Assembly (NCBI RefSeq): GCF_003014615.1
Contig: NZ_PYGI01000013.1
Span: forward strand, 1-64,000
Length of the DNA: 64,000 nt
From: Marinobacterium halophilum
GTDB lineage: Bacteria > Pseudomonadota > Gammaproteobacteria > Pseudomonadales > Balneatricaceae
Direction: 5' to 3'
Part shown: piece after piece, positions 25,921-34,612 of the stretch
How positions within the stretch are numbered: the first letter of the stretch is position 1
Layout: every line of letters starts with the position of its first letter
Notes under the pieces: generated by a model
What the model was told of the DNA's origin: nothing
The model's input: only the letters and a program-made list of their open reading frames with translations
Databases searched by the model: none
Made by a program: the position numbers and the translations under genes

Positions 25921-27246
25921 ATGTCCAGAATCATTCGTAATACCACCACGCGAGAGATGCTGGCTCAGCTCGCGCGTGAAGCTGAGGGGCTATCGCAGCG
26001 GGAGCGGCGGGAGTTTCTGCGTAAAGGGGTGACTGCTTTAAGTGCAGCGGCTGCATCGGGGGTGGCAGTGGCGGCATCGGTCAATACGGATAATCTGCCG
26101 CCAAACGAGCCGAGCTGGAGTCGTCAGTTGGGCCATGGCGTCGTTGACAGTCCTTACGGTATGCCGTCCACGTATGAGCAGCATGTGGTGCGCCGTACTG
26201 TTCCCTGGCTAACTGCCGAATCCATTTCGTCCATCTCCATGACCCCGTTGGCTGATCTTAAGGGCATTATTACGCCCAATGGTTTGGTGTTTGAACGCTA
26301 CCATGCGGGTGTGCCGCTGATTAACCCGGATGAGCACCGGCTGATCCTGCATGGGTTGGTGGAACGGCCACTGATTTTTACCATGGATGACCTGATGCGC
26401 TTTCCATCTGCATCCGAGATCAAATTTATTGAATGTCCGGCCAACGGTGGCATGGAGTGGAAGGGCGCACAGATGGAAGCGCTGCAGTTCACGCATGGCA
26501 TGCTCAGCTGTTGCGAATGGACCGGTGTCCCGCTGCGGGTGTTGCTGCAAGAAGCAGGCGTTAAACCTGAGGGCAAGTGGATTCTGGCCGAGGGCGCAGA
26601 TGGCGCGCATATGAGTCGTTCGATCCCGCTTGAAAAAGCCTTGGACGATACCTTGGTGGTTTATGCCCAGAACGGTGAACGCCTAAGGCCCGAGCAGGGC
26701 TATCCGTTGCGGCTGATCAACCCCGGCTGGGAAGGCAACACGTCGATCAAATGGTTGCGTCGGCTGGAAGTGGGTGATCAGCCCTGGTATCACCGCGAAG
26801 AAACCTCCAAATACACCGATCTGCTGGCTAACGGCAAGGCACGCAAGTTCAGCTTTGTGCAGGAAGCCAACTCGGTCATTACCCACCCTTGTCCGGAAAA
26901 ACCGATTCGCCAGAGTGGCTTTATCGAGATTGAGGGGCTTGCCTGGTCTGGTCGTGGGCATATCAAGCAGGTCGATATCTCGTTTGATGGCGGTGTCAGC
27001 TGGGTACCGGCGCAGCTCAAGGGGCTGGTCTTGCCCAAGGCCTTGACCCGTTTCAGCCTGGTGACCCGCTGGGAAGGCCAGACATGGCTGCTGCAGGCGC
27101 GGGCAATGGATGAAACCGGTTATGTGCAACCCACGCTTAAGCAGTTGCGTGAGGTGCGAGGCACCAATTCCATCTATCACAAGAATTCGATCCATACCTG
27201 GAAGGTAGCGGCCAACGGGGAGGTGACCAATGTTCAAATTACCTGA
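25921..27246 (+). CDS. soxC: Sulfane dehydrogenase molybdenum subunit SoxC
   Basis: SoxC, with SoxD, oxidises the sulfane sulfur held on SoxY in the periplasm, releasing six electrons. The 441-residue protein belongs to the sulfite oxidase family: a Tat signal (RREFLRKG), a molybdenum-cofactor domain with the metal-binding Cys in FIECPANGG, and a C-terminal dimerisation domain with ISFDGGVSW. ATG 25921 follows GGAGG. It overlaps soxD by 17 bases. Its presence means that thiosulfate can be oxidised completely to sulfate without stored sulfur, as known for the Sox pathway. Confidence 0.95.
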   Translation: MSRIIRNTTTREMLAQLAREAEGLSQRERREFLRKGVTALSAAAASGVAVAASVNTDNLPPNEPSWSRQLGHGVVDSPYGMPSTYEQHVVRRTVPWLTAESISSISMTPLADLKGIITPNGLVFERYHAGVPLINPDEHRLILHGLVERPLIFTMDDLMRFPSASEIKFIECPANGGMEWKGAQMEALQFTHGMLSCCEWTGVPLRVLLQEAGVKPEGKWILAEGADGAHMSRSIPLEKALDDTLVVYAQNGERLRPEQGYPLRLINPGWEGNTSIKWLRRLEVGDQPWYHREETSKYTDLLANGKARKFSFVQEANSVITHPCPEKPIRQSGFIEIEGLAWSGRGHIKQVDISFDGGVSWVPAQLKGLVLPKALTRFSLVTRWEGQTWLLQARAMDETGYVQPTLKQLREVRGTNSIYHKNSIHTWKVAANGEVTNVQIT

Positions 27247-28252
27247 GACAGCACCTGCTCTGTTGGGCGTTGGTGTGTTGCTGGCGAGCCTGTCGCTGTC
27301 GGCAGCAGAACCGCTGGGTATTGGCCGTATGGCAACGGCTGATGAAATAGCGGGCTGGGATATTGATGTGCGCCCCGACGGTCAGGGGCTGCCGCCGGGG
27401 CAGGGCAGTGTGATGAATGGTGAACTGCTGTATGAGTCTCGCTGTGCCAGTTGTCATGGTTCTTTTGGAGAAGGGATCGATCGTTGGCCCGTGTTGGCGG
27501 GCGGATATGACACTCTGACCCTTGAGCGCCCGACCAAAACGGTGGGGTCTTATTGGCCGTATGCCAGTACGCTCTGGGATTATATCTATCGCGCCATGCC
27601 GTTCAGCGCACCTCGCTCTTTGAGCGTCGATGAAACCTATGCGGTATCGGCATATGTGCTCTACCTTAATGACATTGTTGATGATGATTTTGTACTGACG
27701 CAGGGTAATCTTGCCCGGATTGAAATGCCCAATCGTGAAGGTTTTTTTGTTGATAACCGGCCCGACTCGCCCAATACGCGGTGTATGCAAGAGTGTGCCA
27801 GGCCTGATCAGTTGGAGATGGTTGGCACTATTGGTGGTATCACTCCGGTCGGACATTTCCGTGCTGACGTCGATGCACCAGCTGCGTCTCATGATGCTCA
27901 GAAGTCATTGGAAGATCAGAAAGAGGAAGCCCGGTTGAGGGCATTGGGCGTGGAGGTGGACGAAACCGTGCCTGCAGCGGTGGCGTTGTCGGATGAGGCC
28001 AAAGCGGGTCAGGCGGTTTATGAGGCAGCGTGTGTGGCCTGTCATGCTACCGGGTTGGCTGGCGCACCCAAGGTGGGTGATCATAAGGCATGGGGACCGC
28101 GTATTGACCAGGGTGTATCGGTACTGATTCGGCATGCGATTGAAGGATTTACCGGTAAAGAGGGGGTCATGCCAGCAAAAGGTGGGCGTATGGATCTTAC
28201 GGACCAGCAAGTTTCTCGTGCGGTGGCTTTCATGACGGAAAAAAGTCAGTAG
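27230..28252 (+). CDS. soxD: Sulfane dehydrogenase dihaem cytochrome SoxD
   Basis: SoxD passes electrons from SoxC to the respiratory chain. The 340-residue protein has a signal peptide (cleaved after about residue 25), a first haem site CASCH (72-76) with typical SoxD context, a linker with two extra cysteines (185, 189) and a second small cytochrome domain with CVACH (268-272) like c5-type cytochromes. The start overlaps soxC, indicating translational coupling. The operon then has a gap of 96 bases before soxX, where a separate promoter may lie. Confidence 0.93.
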   Translation: MFKLPETAPALLGVGVLLASLSLSAAEPLGIGRMATADEIAGWDIDVRPDGQGLPPGQGSVMNGELLYESRCASCHGSFGEGIDRWPVLAGGYDTLTLERPTKTVGSYWPYASTLWDYIYRAMPFSAPRSLSVDETYAVSAYVLYLNDIVDDDFVLTQGNLARIEMPNREGFFVDNRPDSPNTRCMQECARPDQLEMVGTIGGITPVGHFRADVDAPAASHDAQKSLEDQKEEARLRALGVEVDETVPAAVALSDEAKAGQAVYEAACVACHATGLAGAPKVGDHKAWGPRIDQGVSVLIRHAIEGFTGKEGVMPAKGGRMDLTDQQVSRAVAFMTEKSQ

Positions 28253-28324
28253 AATAGCGCCATCTAATATAGCGTTTAGTAATTTAAAAGAATAAATATA
28301 TAACCAAAAACAATATGGGGTCCA

Positions 28325-28336
28325 GCGGGATCCCGC
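28325..28336 (+). other. Palindrome directly before the soxX ribosome-binding site
   Basis: GCGGGATCCCGC is a perfect 12-base palindrome ending one base before GGAGG (28338-28342). In mRNA it could fold into a short stem next to the ribosome-binding site, or it may be a protein site. Confidence 0.35.
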
Positions 28337-28348
28337 CGGAGGAATCAC

Positions 28349-28708
28349 ATGCGCAGACTGACCACCGCCCTCTGTGCGGTAGCAGCAGCCGTTGCGTTGA
28401 GCGGCCCAGTGGCAGCCGCATCGCAAGACGAGTTGATTGAAGAAGGGCGAGCCGTTTATCACGACAAAACGCGTGGTAACTGTATCTCCTGTCACAACAT
28501 CAATGACCCTATTGCCAACCTGCCGGGTAGTCAGGGTCCGATGATGATCGCGATGCAGCAGCGCTTTCCGGACAAACGCAAGCTCCGTGCCCAGATATGG
28601 GACGCCACCGTAGCCAACCCGTTGAGCATCATGCCGCCTATCGGTAAGCACTGGATTTTGTCGGAAGATGAGATTGATGCTGTGGTTGAGTATATCTATC
28701 AGTATTAA
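28349..28708 (+). CDS. soxX: Sulfur oxidation c-type cytochrome SoxX
   Basis: SoxX is the electron-accepting subunit of SoxAX, which links thiosulfate to the SoxY cysteine. The 119-residue protein has a signal peptide (1-24), one haem site CISCH (45-49) and Met95 in SIMPPIGKH as probable axial ligand, all typical. GGAGG precedes the ATG. It starts the XYZA-K segment, genes spaced by about 10-30 bases. Confidence 0.95.
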   Translation: MRRLTTALCAVAAAVALSGPVAAASQDELIEEGRAVYHDKTRGNCISCHNINDPIANLPGSQGPMMIAMQQRFPDKRKLRAQIWDATVANPLSIMPPIGKHWILSEDEIDAVVEYIYQY

Positions 28709-28740
28709 GACCCTGACGGGCACCAATTGAGGATGAAGAT

Positions 28741-29202
28741 ATGAGCATGAATCGTCGAAGCCTGATCAAGGTCGTGGCTGCGGGTGGCGCGCTGATGGGG
28801 CTGGGCTTGCTGATGCCGCGCATGGCTATGGCTGCCTGGGCCAAGGAAGCGTTCGAAGCCAAAGAGCAGAACACTGCTATTAAATCTCTGTATGGAGATG
28901 CGGAACTGACGGAAAGTGCCGAGGTGATACTGGATGCGCCCGATATTGCCGAAAACGGCGCTGTGGTGCCGGTTACGGTCAGCACTGGCATGGCAAATGT
29001 CGAGTCGATGAGCATTTTCATCGAGAACAACCCGTCTCCGCTGGCGGCGCAGTTTATCATTCCCGAAGGCACAGCGGCTGATGTGTCGACCCGTGTGCGT
29101 ATGGGCAAAACGACAAATGTCACCGCAGTAGTCAAGGCGGACGGCAAGCTTTACAGCGCCACTAAAGAGGTCAAGGTCACGATCGGTGGCTGCGGCGGCT
29201 AA
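28741..29202 (+). CDS. soxY: Thiosulfate oxidation carrier protein SoxY
   Basis: SoxY carries sulfur intermediates covalently on the Cys of its flexible C-terminal GGCGG tail, which is present here at the very end. The 153-residue protein has a Tat signal (NRRSLIK, cleavage near AMA-A) and an immunoglobulin-like beta domain. It forms a heterodimer with SoxZ, encoded next. Length and tail are normal. Confidence 0.97.
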   Translation: MSMNRRSLIKVVAAGGALMGLGLLMPRMAMAAWAKEAFEAKEQNTAIKSLYGDAELTESAEVILDAPDIAENGAVVPVTVSTGMANVESMSIFIENNPSPLAAQFIIPEGTAADVSTRVRMGKTTNVTAVVKADGKLYSATKEVKVTIGGCGG

Positions 29203-29228
29203 CTGCAACAGGATTTGAGGAAACGACA

Positions 29229-29537
29229 ATGAGCATCATGCGAGTTAAGGCCAAGAGCCGTGGCGGTAACACCGAAGTGAAAATGCTGGCTAAGCACATC
29301 ATGGAAACCGGCCAGCGCAAGGACAAGTCAGGCAATGTAATACCGGCACTATTTTTGTCCGAAATTGAGGTCAAGCATGCAGGCAAGGTAGTGTTTGCCG
29401 CTAATCTGGGGCCTGCTGTTTCGAAAAACCCCTACTTCTCATTCAGTTTTGCAGGTGGTGCCGCTGGCGACACTCTGGAATTGAGCTGGAAAGAGAATAC
29501 CGGTAAGTCCGGCGCTGAAACGGCTGAGATCCGCTGA
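29229..29537 (+). CDS. soxZ: Thiosulfate oxidation carrier complex protein SoxZ
   Basis: SoxZ is the partner of SoxY in the periplasm; it has no signal of its own and is exported bound to SoxY. The 102-residue protein has the usual beta-sandwich pattern with KHIMETGQRKD near the start and NPYFSFSFAGG in the second half. GAGGAAACGACA precedes the ATG. Confidence 0.97.
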   Translation: MSIMRVKAKSRGGNTEVKMLAKHIMETGQRKDKSGNVIPALFLSEIEVKHAGKVVFAANLGPAVSKNPYFSFSFAGGAAGDTLELSWKENTGKSGAETAEIR

Positions 29538-29560
29538 GTTCAGCCCCTTGGGAGTATGGG

Positions 29561-30427
29561 ATGAAGACAATAAAAAGTATGTTACTGGGAGCGGCTTTTG
29601 CTGTGCTCTCCCAGACGGGTATGGCTGCTGAGTCGGGCTTTACTCTGGAAACGGTGAACCCGGAAGCGGACCGCCTGGCGTTGCAGGCGTTCTATCAGGA
29701 ACGCTTTGCCGGTGTGCCGCTGGAAGATTACGTTAATGGTATCTACGCGATTGATCCGCCCTCACGCAAGCAGTGGGATGCTCTGGAAGAGTTTCCGCCC
29801 TATGAGTTTGATCTTGAAGAGGGTGAAGAGCTGTTCAATACGCCATTCGCTAACGGCAAGGGTTATGCAGACTGCTTCGAGAATGGAGGTATTGGCATTC
29901 GTCAGAACTATCCGTACTGGAATGCAGAGCAGGGCAGCATTAAAACGCTGGAGCAGGAGATCAACGAGTGCCGCGAGCAGAATGGCGAGCAACCGTTGAA
30001 GTGGAAGAAGGGTGATGTTGCCAAGATTTCCGCCTATATGGCGTGGACCTCGCGGGGCAAACCGTTCGACATCAAAATCCCGGAAAATGACCCGCGTGCG
30101 TTGCAAGCCTACCTTGATGGCAAAAAGTTTTTTTACTCAAAGCGCGGGCAGCTGAATCTGTCCTGTGCCAACTGTCACCTGCAGGGGTCGCGGCTGTATA
30201 TCCGTGCCGATTTGCCGGGACCGATGCTGGGACACCCGACTCACTTCCCGGTGGTTCGTTCCAAATGGGGTGAAATTGGTACGCTGCATCGCCGCTATGA
30301 AGGCTGTCATCGTGATACCCGTTCAGTGCCGTTGCCACCGCAGTCTGATGAATTCCGCAAGCTGGAATATTTCCAGACCTATATGAGTAATGGACTGATT
30401 GTGAACGGTCCGGGTGCCCGCAAGTAA
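29561..30427 (+). CDS. soxA: Sulfur oxidation cytochrome SoxA, single-haem type
   Basis: SoxA is the catalytic subunit of SoxAX. The 288-residue protein has a signal peptide (1-22), one haem site CANCH (202-206) and the catalytic Cys249 in YEGCHRD, expected to be modified to a persulfide. In dihaem SoxA the N-terminal half carries another CxxCH; here that region has only Cys105 and Cys137, which may form a disulfide, so this is the monohaem form. GGGAG precedes the ATG. It works with SoxX and the small SoxAX-binding protein encoded next. Confidence 0.95.
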   Translation: MKTIKSMLLGAAFAVLSQTGMAAESGFTLETVNPEADRLALQAFYQERFAGVPLEDYVNGIYAIDPPSRKQWDALEEFPPYEFDLEEGEELFNTPFANGKGYADCFENGGIGIRQNYPYWNAEQGSIKTLEQEINECREQNGEQPLKWKKGDVAKISAYMAWTSRGKPFDIKIPENDPRALQAYLDGKKFFYSKRGQLNLSCANCHLQGSRLYIRADLPGPMLGHPTHFPVVRSKWGEIGTLHRRYEGCHRDTRSVPLPPQSDEFRKLEYFQTYMSNGLIVNGPGARK

Positions 30428-30439
30428 CGGAGGTGAGTG

Positions 30440-30865
30440 ATGAAGAAAGCAACAATGATGTTGGTTGCTGCGCTGGCACTCCCCGTCGGGGCGGCACAGG
30501 CAGAAACCTTTGAGCAGGTATTCAATCAGCAGCGTGCTCTGCACGGCAAGGGACATGAATTTACCTGGCAGGGCGAGACCTACAAGACCTTCCATGCGGA
30601 AGAACTCGAGGCGATGGCAGAGCCGACTCAGGCCAATGCTGTGGCCTTGATTGAAAGTGCGGATGCCTTGCGTCTGCAGTCGGCAGCTGTCGGCTATGAA
30701 TGGCGTGATCCGGCTCGGTATATCAAGCAGGCTCAGGCTGCGTTGGCAGAGGGCCGTTTCCAGCACGCAATGGACTTGGCTGCACGCGCCAAGTATCAGG
30801 CGCGCCTGTCACTGGCTCAGCAGAAGCAGGTTGATGCCAGCTGGTATCGTGCCGTGCCGGAGTAA
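30440..30865 (+). CDS. soxK: SoxAX-binding protein (SoxK-like)
   Basis: This 141-residue secreted protein has a signal peptide (cleaved at about AQA-E) and a helical C-terminal half with VGYEWRDPARYI and repeated Ala/Lys helices. Proteins of this type follow soxA in many gammaproteobacteria and bind SoxAX, raising its activity (as I recall for Thiomicrospira SAXB). The ATG at 30440 lies six bases after GGAGG; the GTG at 30437 is too close. A terminator-like hairpin follows before soxB. Confidence 0.8.
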   Translation: MKKATMMLVAALALPVGAAQAETFEQVFNQQRALHGKGHEFTWQGETYKTFHAEELEAMAEPTQANAVALIESADALRLQSAAVGYEWRDPARYIKQAQAALAEGRFQHAMDLAARAKYQARLSLAQQKQVDASWYRAVPE

Positions 30866-30887
30866 ACACTCCGTTTAGTACACTGTC

Positions 30888-30921
30888 GCCCGCACGCCGT
30901 TATCGGGTGCGGGCTTCTTGT
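30888..30921 (+). terminator. Terminator-like hairpin between soxK and soxB
   Basis: GCCCGCAC and GTGCGGGC form a perfect eight-base stem followed by TTCTTGTTT. It probably reduces transcription into soxB, which may then need its own promoter or depend on read-through. Confidence 0.65.
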
Positions 30922-30940
30922 TTGTGGAAGGTGAAACATC

Positions 30941-32722
30941 ATGTCAATGACACGACGCGAGTTTGCGCAGATGCTGGGCATTGCAGGCCTGGCTGGTATG
31001 TTGCCGGTGAAAGGCATGGCTGCAAGCCGTCAGCCCTCGGATCTGTACGAAGTGCCCAGCTTTGGTAATGTACGCCTGTTGCATATGACCGATTGCCATG
31101 CTCAGCTGCTGCCGGTCTATTTTCGTGAGCCCAATGTCAATCTGGGCGTCGCCGGAGCGGTCGGCAAAGCTCCGCACCTGGTTGGTGACAAGCTGCTGCA
31201 GCACTTCGGTGTTGCGCCGGGTTCCATTGAAGCGCACGCGCTGACCTGTCTAAATTACAATGATGCTGCTTTGCAATATGGCAAGGTTGGCGGGTTTGCG
31301 CATCTGAAAACGCTGGCGGACCGGTTGCGGGACAGCTTCGGACGTGAGAAGACCCTGCTGTTGGATGGTGGTGATACTTGGCAGGGGTCAGGAACATCGT
31401 ATAAAACCCGAGGCATGGATATGGTGCGTGCGGGCAACGCGCTGGGCGTTGATATCATGACCGGGCATTGGGAGTTCACCTACAATCAGGCCGAAATCCT
31501 GCGCAATATCGAAGCGTTTGACGGCGAGTTTCTGGCCCAGAATGTATTCATCACTGAAGATGCGATGTTCTCCAGCGACACCGATTATCTGTTTGACGAT
31601 TTTGAAGGGCGGGTATTCAAGCCTTACAGTATTCGTGAATTGGGTGGTGTGCGCATTGCCGTGATTGGTCAGGCGTTTCCGCGAACCAAAATTGCCAACC
31701 CGGCCCGTTTCATTCCGGACTGGACCTTTGATATTTACGATAACCGTCTGCAGGTGATCGTTGATCAGGTGCGCAGTGAAGAGAAGGTCGATGCGGTAGT
31801 GGTGCTGTCTCACAACGGCATGGATGTCGATCTGGCCATGGCCAGCCGTGTTTCCGGTGTTGATCTGATTCTGGGCGGCCATACCCATGATGGCATGCCT
31901 GCACCGACGGTGGTCAAAAACAGCGGCGGCGAGACGCTGGTGTTCAACGCCGGCTCCAACGGCAAATTCCTCGGCACCCTGGACCTTGATATCCGCAACG
32001 GCAAAATCCAGGATTATCGTTATCGTCTGATCCCGGTGTTCTCCGAGCTGATTCCGGCGGACGCTTCGATGTTGGCGTTGATCGATGACATTCGTACACC
32101 GCATCTGGGCTGGCTTAATGAAGAATTGGCCGTTGCGGATGAGCTGATGTTCCGACGGGGCAACTTCAATGGAACCTTCGATCAGGTGATCTGTGACGCA
32201 TTGCGTGAAGTAGGGGATGCCCAGATTTCTTTGTCACCGGGCTTCCGTTGGGGCACGACTGTACTCAAGGGGCAGATGATCAACATGGAGCGGGTACTGG
32301 ACCAGACCTGTCTCACCTACCCGGAAACCTATGTGCGCGAGATGAAAGGGTCCGAGCTTAAGCTGATCATGGAAGATGTGGCCGATAATCTGTTCAACCC
32401 TGAGCCTTACCTGCAGTCGGGCGGCGATATGGTGCGGGTGGGTGGTTTTGACTATGTCTGCGAACCGGGCCGCAAGATCGGTGAGCGTATCAGTGAGATG
32501 ACGCTGGATAATGGCGAACGCATTGAGGCTGATAAAACCTATAAGGTTACCGGTTGGGCAACAGTCGGGTCGCAGTCCAAGGGTCCTGCGATCTGGGATG
32601 TAGTGGCCGATTATCTGCGCGATCATAAGGAGGCACGGATCGACAAGCTCAATACGCCAGTGCTCAAGGGGGTGAAAGGCAACCCTGGACTGGTGGATTA
32701 TGCTGCTGAGGTGATCAGCTAG
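30941..32722 (+). CDS. soxB: Thiosulfohydrolase SoxB
   Basis: SoxB is the periplasmic dimanganese enzyme that releases sulfate from the SoxY-bound intermediate. The 593-residue protein has a Tat signal (MSMTRREFAQ), a metallophosphoesterase-like domain with DCHAQ, GGDTWQGS, GHWEFT, LSHNGM and GGHTHDG, and a C-terminal 5'-nucleotidase-like domain. All metal ligands look intact. It ends the sox block; soxV, soxW, soxF and soxR are absent from the window. Confidence 0.97.
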   Translation: MSMTRREFAQMLGIAGLAGMLPVKGMAASRQPSDLYEVPSFGNVRLLHMTDCHAQLLPVYFREPNVNLGVAGAVGKAPHLVGDKLLQHFGVAPGSIEAHALTCLNYNDAALQYGKVGGFAHLKTLADRLRDSFGREKTLLLDGGDTWQGSGTSYKTRGMDMVRAGNALGVDIMTGHWEFTYNQAEILRNIEAFDGEFLAQNVFITEDAMFSSDTDYLFDDFEGRVFKPYSIRELGGVRIAVIGQAFPRTKIANPARFIPDWTFDIYDNRLQVIVDQVRSEEKVDAVVVLSHNGMDVDLAMASRVSGVDLILGGHTHDGMPAPTVVKNSGGETLVFNAGSNGKFLGTLDLDIRNGKIQDYRYRLIPVFSELIPADASMLALIDDIRTPHLGWLNEELAVADELMFRRGNFNGTFDQVICDALREVGDAQISLSPGFRWGTTVLKGQMINMERVLDQTCLTYPETYVREMKGSELKLIMEDVADNLFNPEPYLQSGGDMVRVGGFDYVCEPGRKIGERISEMTLDNGERIEADKTYKVTGWATVGSQSKGPAIWDVVADYLRDHKEARIDKLNTPVLKGVKGNPGLVDYAAEVIS

Positions 32723-32767
32723 GATCTGCTAGAATAGGCCTCTTCTTGATCAGCAGAGGCACTGTGC

Positions 32768-33529
32768 ATGCACGCTTTACGACTATCTGTCGCCGCTACA
32801 GTGTTGGTGCTGGCGGGCTGTAATGCCGCCGCGCCAACCCAACCGGTCCCTGAATCGGCATCGGCCAATACGCCAGCCGTCAATAACAGCGATGCCCCGG
32901 CTGCAGAGTCGTCTCGTGACCGCCAAGCCGCATCTACGTCGACCCCCTCCAATCCATCGGCCCCGACACCCCAGCCGCCAGCGAATCCGATTCAAACCGG
33001 TTTTGACCAGCTCAGCGGGCGCCTGACTCTACTGCAGGAGCAGGTCTTGCAGTTGCGTACGAATAGCCAGCAGTTAATGGAGCAGAACCAGATGCTGCTC
33101 AACCGCATGCAGGTGATGACGCGTCCGGCAGACACTGCCGATGCGACAGAGGGCGGGCAGGGGATGGCGTCCGGTAGTGCCTCTGACCAGCTGGACGCGG
33201 CAATTGGTCAGCTCATGCAATTGATGAACCAGTTGGATGCACCTGCTGGCGGTGGCGGCGACGGGCAGTTTGCCATGACCACAACCTATACGCTGCAGGG
33301 GGGCTGGATATTGCTGCGCTATGACCGTCATAGCGGTGCAGCCTGGTTGGCAGAAGGCGGGCGCTGGCAGTTGTTGCAGGATGTCCCCTATCTTGAACCA
33401 TCCATCTATCGAATCCTGGTGCATCGAGCGGACCAGGACAGCAAAGGCTATGTGGCGGTTCGTATCGACGAACAGACCGGCATGAGTTGGTGGCTCAACG
33501 GTGATCGCTGGCAGGAGTATGAATTGTGA
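32768..33529 (+). CDS. Lipoprotein with coiled coil and repeated C-terminal beta unit
   Basis: Not recognised. The 253-residue protein has a lipobox LAGC (Cys18), a Pro/Ser/Ala-rich linker (about 20-78), a Gln/Leu-rich coiled coil (about 80-115), a second linker and a C-terminal domain of about 85 residues. That domain contains two similar units: one with GGWILLRYDRHSGAAW and GGRWQ, one with GYVAVRIDEQTGMSWW and GDRWQ, so it is probably an internal duplication of a small beta module. It should sit in an outer or inner membrane facing the periplasm. It overlaps epmC by four bases and so is likely co-transcribed with it; function unknown. Confidence 0.65.
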   Translation: MHALRLSVAATVLVLAGCNAAAPTQPVPESASANTPAVNNSDAPAAESSRDRQAASTSTPSNPSAPTPQPPANPIQTGFDQLSGRLTLLQEQVLQLRTNSQQLMEQNQMLLNRMQVMTRPADTADATEGGQGMASGSASDQLDAAIGQLMQLMNQLDAPAGGGGDGQFAMTTTYTLQGGWILLRYDRHSGAAWLAEGGRWQLLQDVPYLEPSIYRILVHRADQDSKGYVAVRIDEQTGMSWWLNGDRWQEYEL

Positions 33530-34077
33530 GTACACCGGACTATCAGGTGCTGATCGATATTTTCAATGCGCTGTTTTTGCCGACCTACAACACCGAGCTG
33601 GTTGCCGGTGATGATGAGCCCATCTATCGGCCGGCGGATGAGCTGCATGCCCATCACCACATCATCTTTGCCCATGGTTTTTATGCCAGTGCGCTGCATG
33701 AAATAGCGCATTGGTGTGTTGCCGGGCCAGAACGGCGCTTGCTGGAGGATTTCGGTTACTGGTACAAGCCGGACGGACGCACGCCCGTTGAGCAGGCCGA
33801 ATTCGAGCGGGTCGAGGTTAGGCCTCAGGCATACGAATGGATTTTTAACCAGGCAGCGGGACGGCGTTTTCATTTCAGCGCCGACAACCTCTCAGCCGGT
33901 ATCGGTGCCAGTGATACCTTCCAGCAAAATGTGCTGCACCGTATCCAGCAGTTGCTGAGCGAAGGGTTACCGCCCAGGGTACAGATGCTGGTGGCGGCAT
34001 TGCAGCGTCATTATGGTACACCCAATCTGGCGGTTGAGCAGTTTGTCTTGCCACCGAATGAGGTTTGTCATGCGTAA
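33526..34077 (+). CDS. epmC: Elongation factor P hydroxylase EpmC (YfcM)
   Basis: EpmC hydroxylates the beta-lysylated lysine of elongation factor P as the last modification step. The 183-residue protein has the signature FAHGFYASALHEIAHWC, with His58, Glu59 and His62 as likely iron ligands, and LEDFGYWYKPDGR, both typical of the family. The GTG start overlaps the stop of the preceding gene, and the next gene starts inside its end, so three genes form a tight unit. epmA, epmB and efp are not in the window. Confidence 0.93.
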   Translation: MSTPDYQVLIDIFNALFLPTYNTELVAGDDEPIYRPADELHAHHHIIFAHGFYASALHEIAHWCVAGPERRLLEDFGYWYKPDGRTPVEQAEFERVEVRPQAYEWIFNQAAGRRFHFSADNLSAGIGASDTFQQNVLHRIQQLLSEGLPPRVQMLVAALQRHYGTPNLAVEQFVLPPNEVCHA

Positions 34078-34603
34078 TCTCAGCATATCCGCTACGCCCT
34101 GGCAGGCGTGCCTGCCTGATCAGCCCGTTGAGCTGCCTGCAGGTGAACAGCTGTTGGCACTTGAATGCTGCGAGTACGAACATTGGCAGTATCAGCGCTT
34201 GGCGCTGGCGCGTGCCGGTGAAGCGTTCTACTACCTGTATGCGGCTTCAGGTGCGCAGGTGTGGGTGCTGGGTGTTTTCGACACGGCGGGGCAGGCGGAC
34301 ATGTTCCTCGCTTTGCATAATGACAATCCACTGAATGTTCCAGCATTGGAACAGCGTGGTCTACAGCCTCCTGCCGTTAGCGTGGAGGAGGGTGTTTTGC
34401 GTTATCCACGTTACGCTGGCATGTATCGGGTGGGGTTTAAATCATATCGAGTGGAGCCCGATATGGCGGATGCCGATCTGCTGATGCTGCAGTATGTGGA
34501 GCGCTACAACAGTCAGCTGCTGGGTGTGCTGCCGGAGAAAGAAGCGTGCCTGGCGATTTACAGCCACTTCGACGGACGTCTGCGTGGCTGCAAGATGTGC
34601 TAA
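34070..34603 (+). CDS. Hypothetical protein, 177 aa, downstream of epmC
   Basis: Not recognised. No signal peptide, no helices and no catalytic motif stand out. It has several cysteines (CLPDQ, ECCEYE, GCKMC at the very end) whose spacing does not form a clear metal site. ATG 34070 has GAGG six bases upstream and overlaps the last eight bases of epmC, implying translational coupling. It is convergent with the copper operon, with only nine bases between stop codons. Conservation next to epmC would be the first thing to test. Confidence 0.6.
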   Translation: MRNLSISATPWQACLPDQPVELPAGEQLLALECCEYEHWQYQRLALARAGEAFYYLYAASGAQVWVLGVFDTAGQADMFLALHNDNPLNVPALEQRGLQPPAVSVEEGVLRYPRYAGMYRVGFKSYRVEPDMADADLLMLQYVERYNSQLLGVLPEKEACLAIYSHFDGRLRGCKMC

Positions 34604-34612
34604 TACATGACC

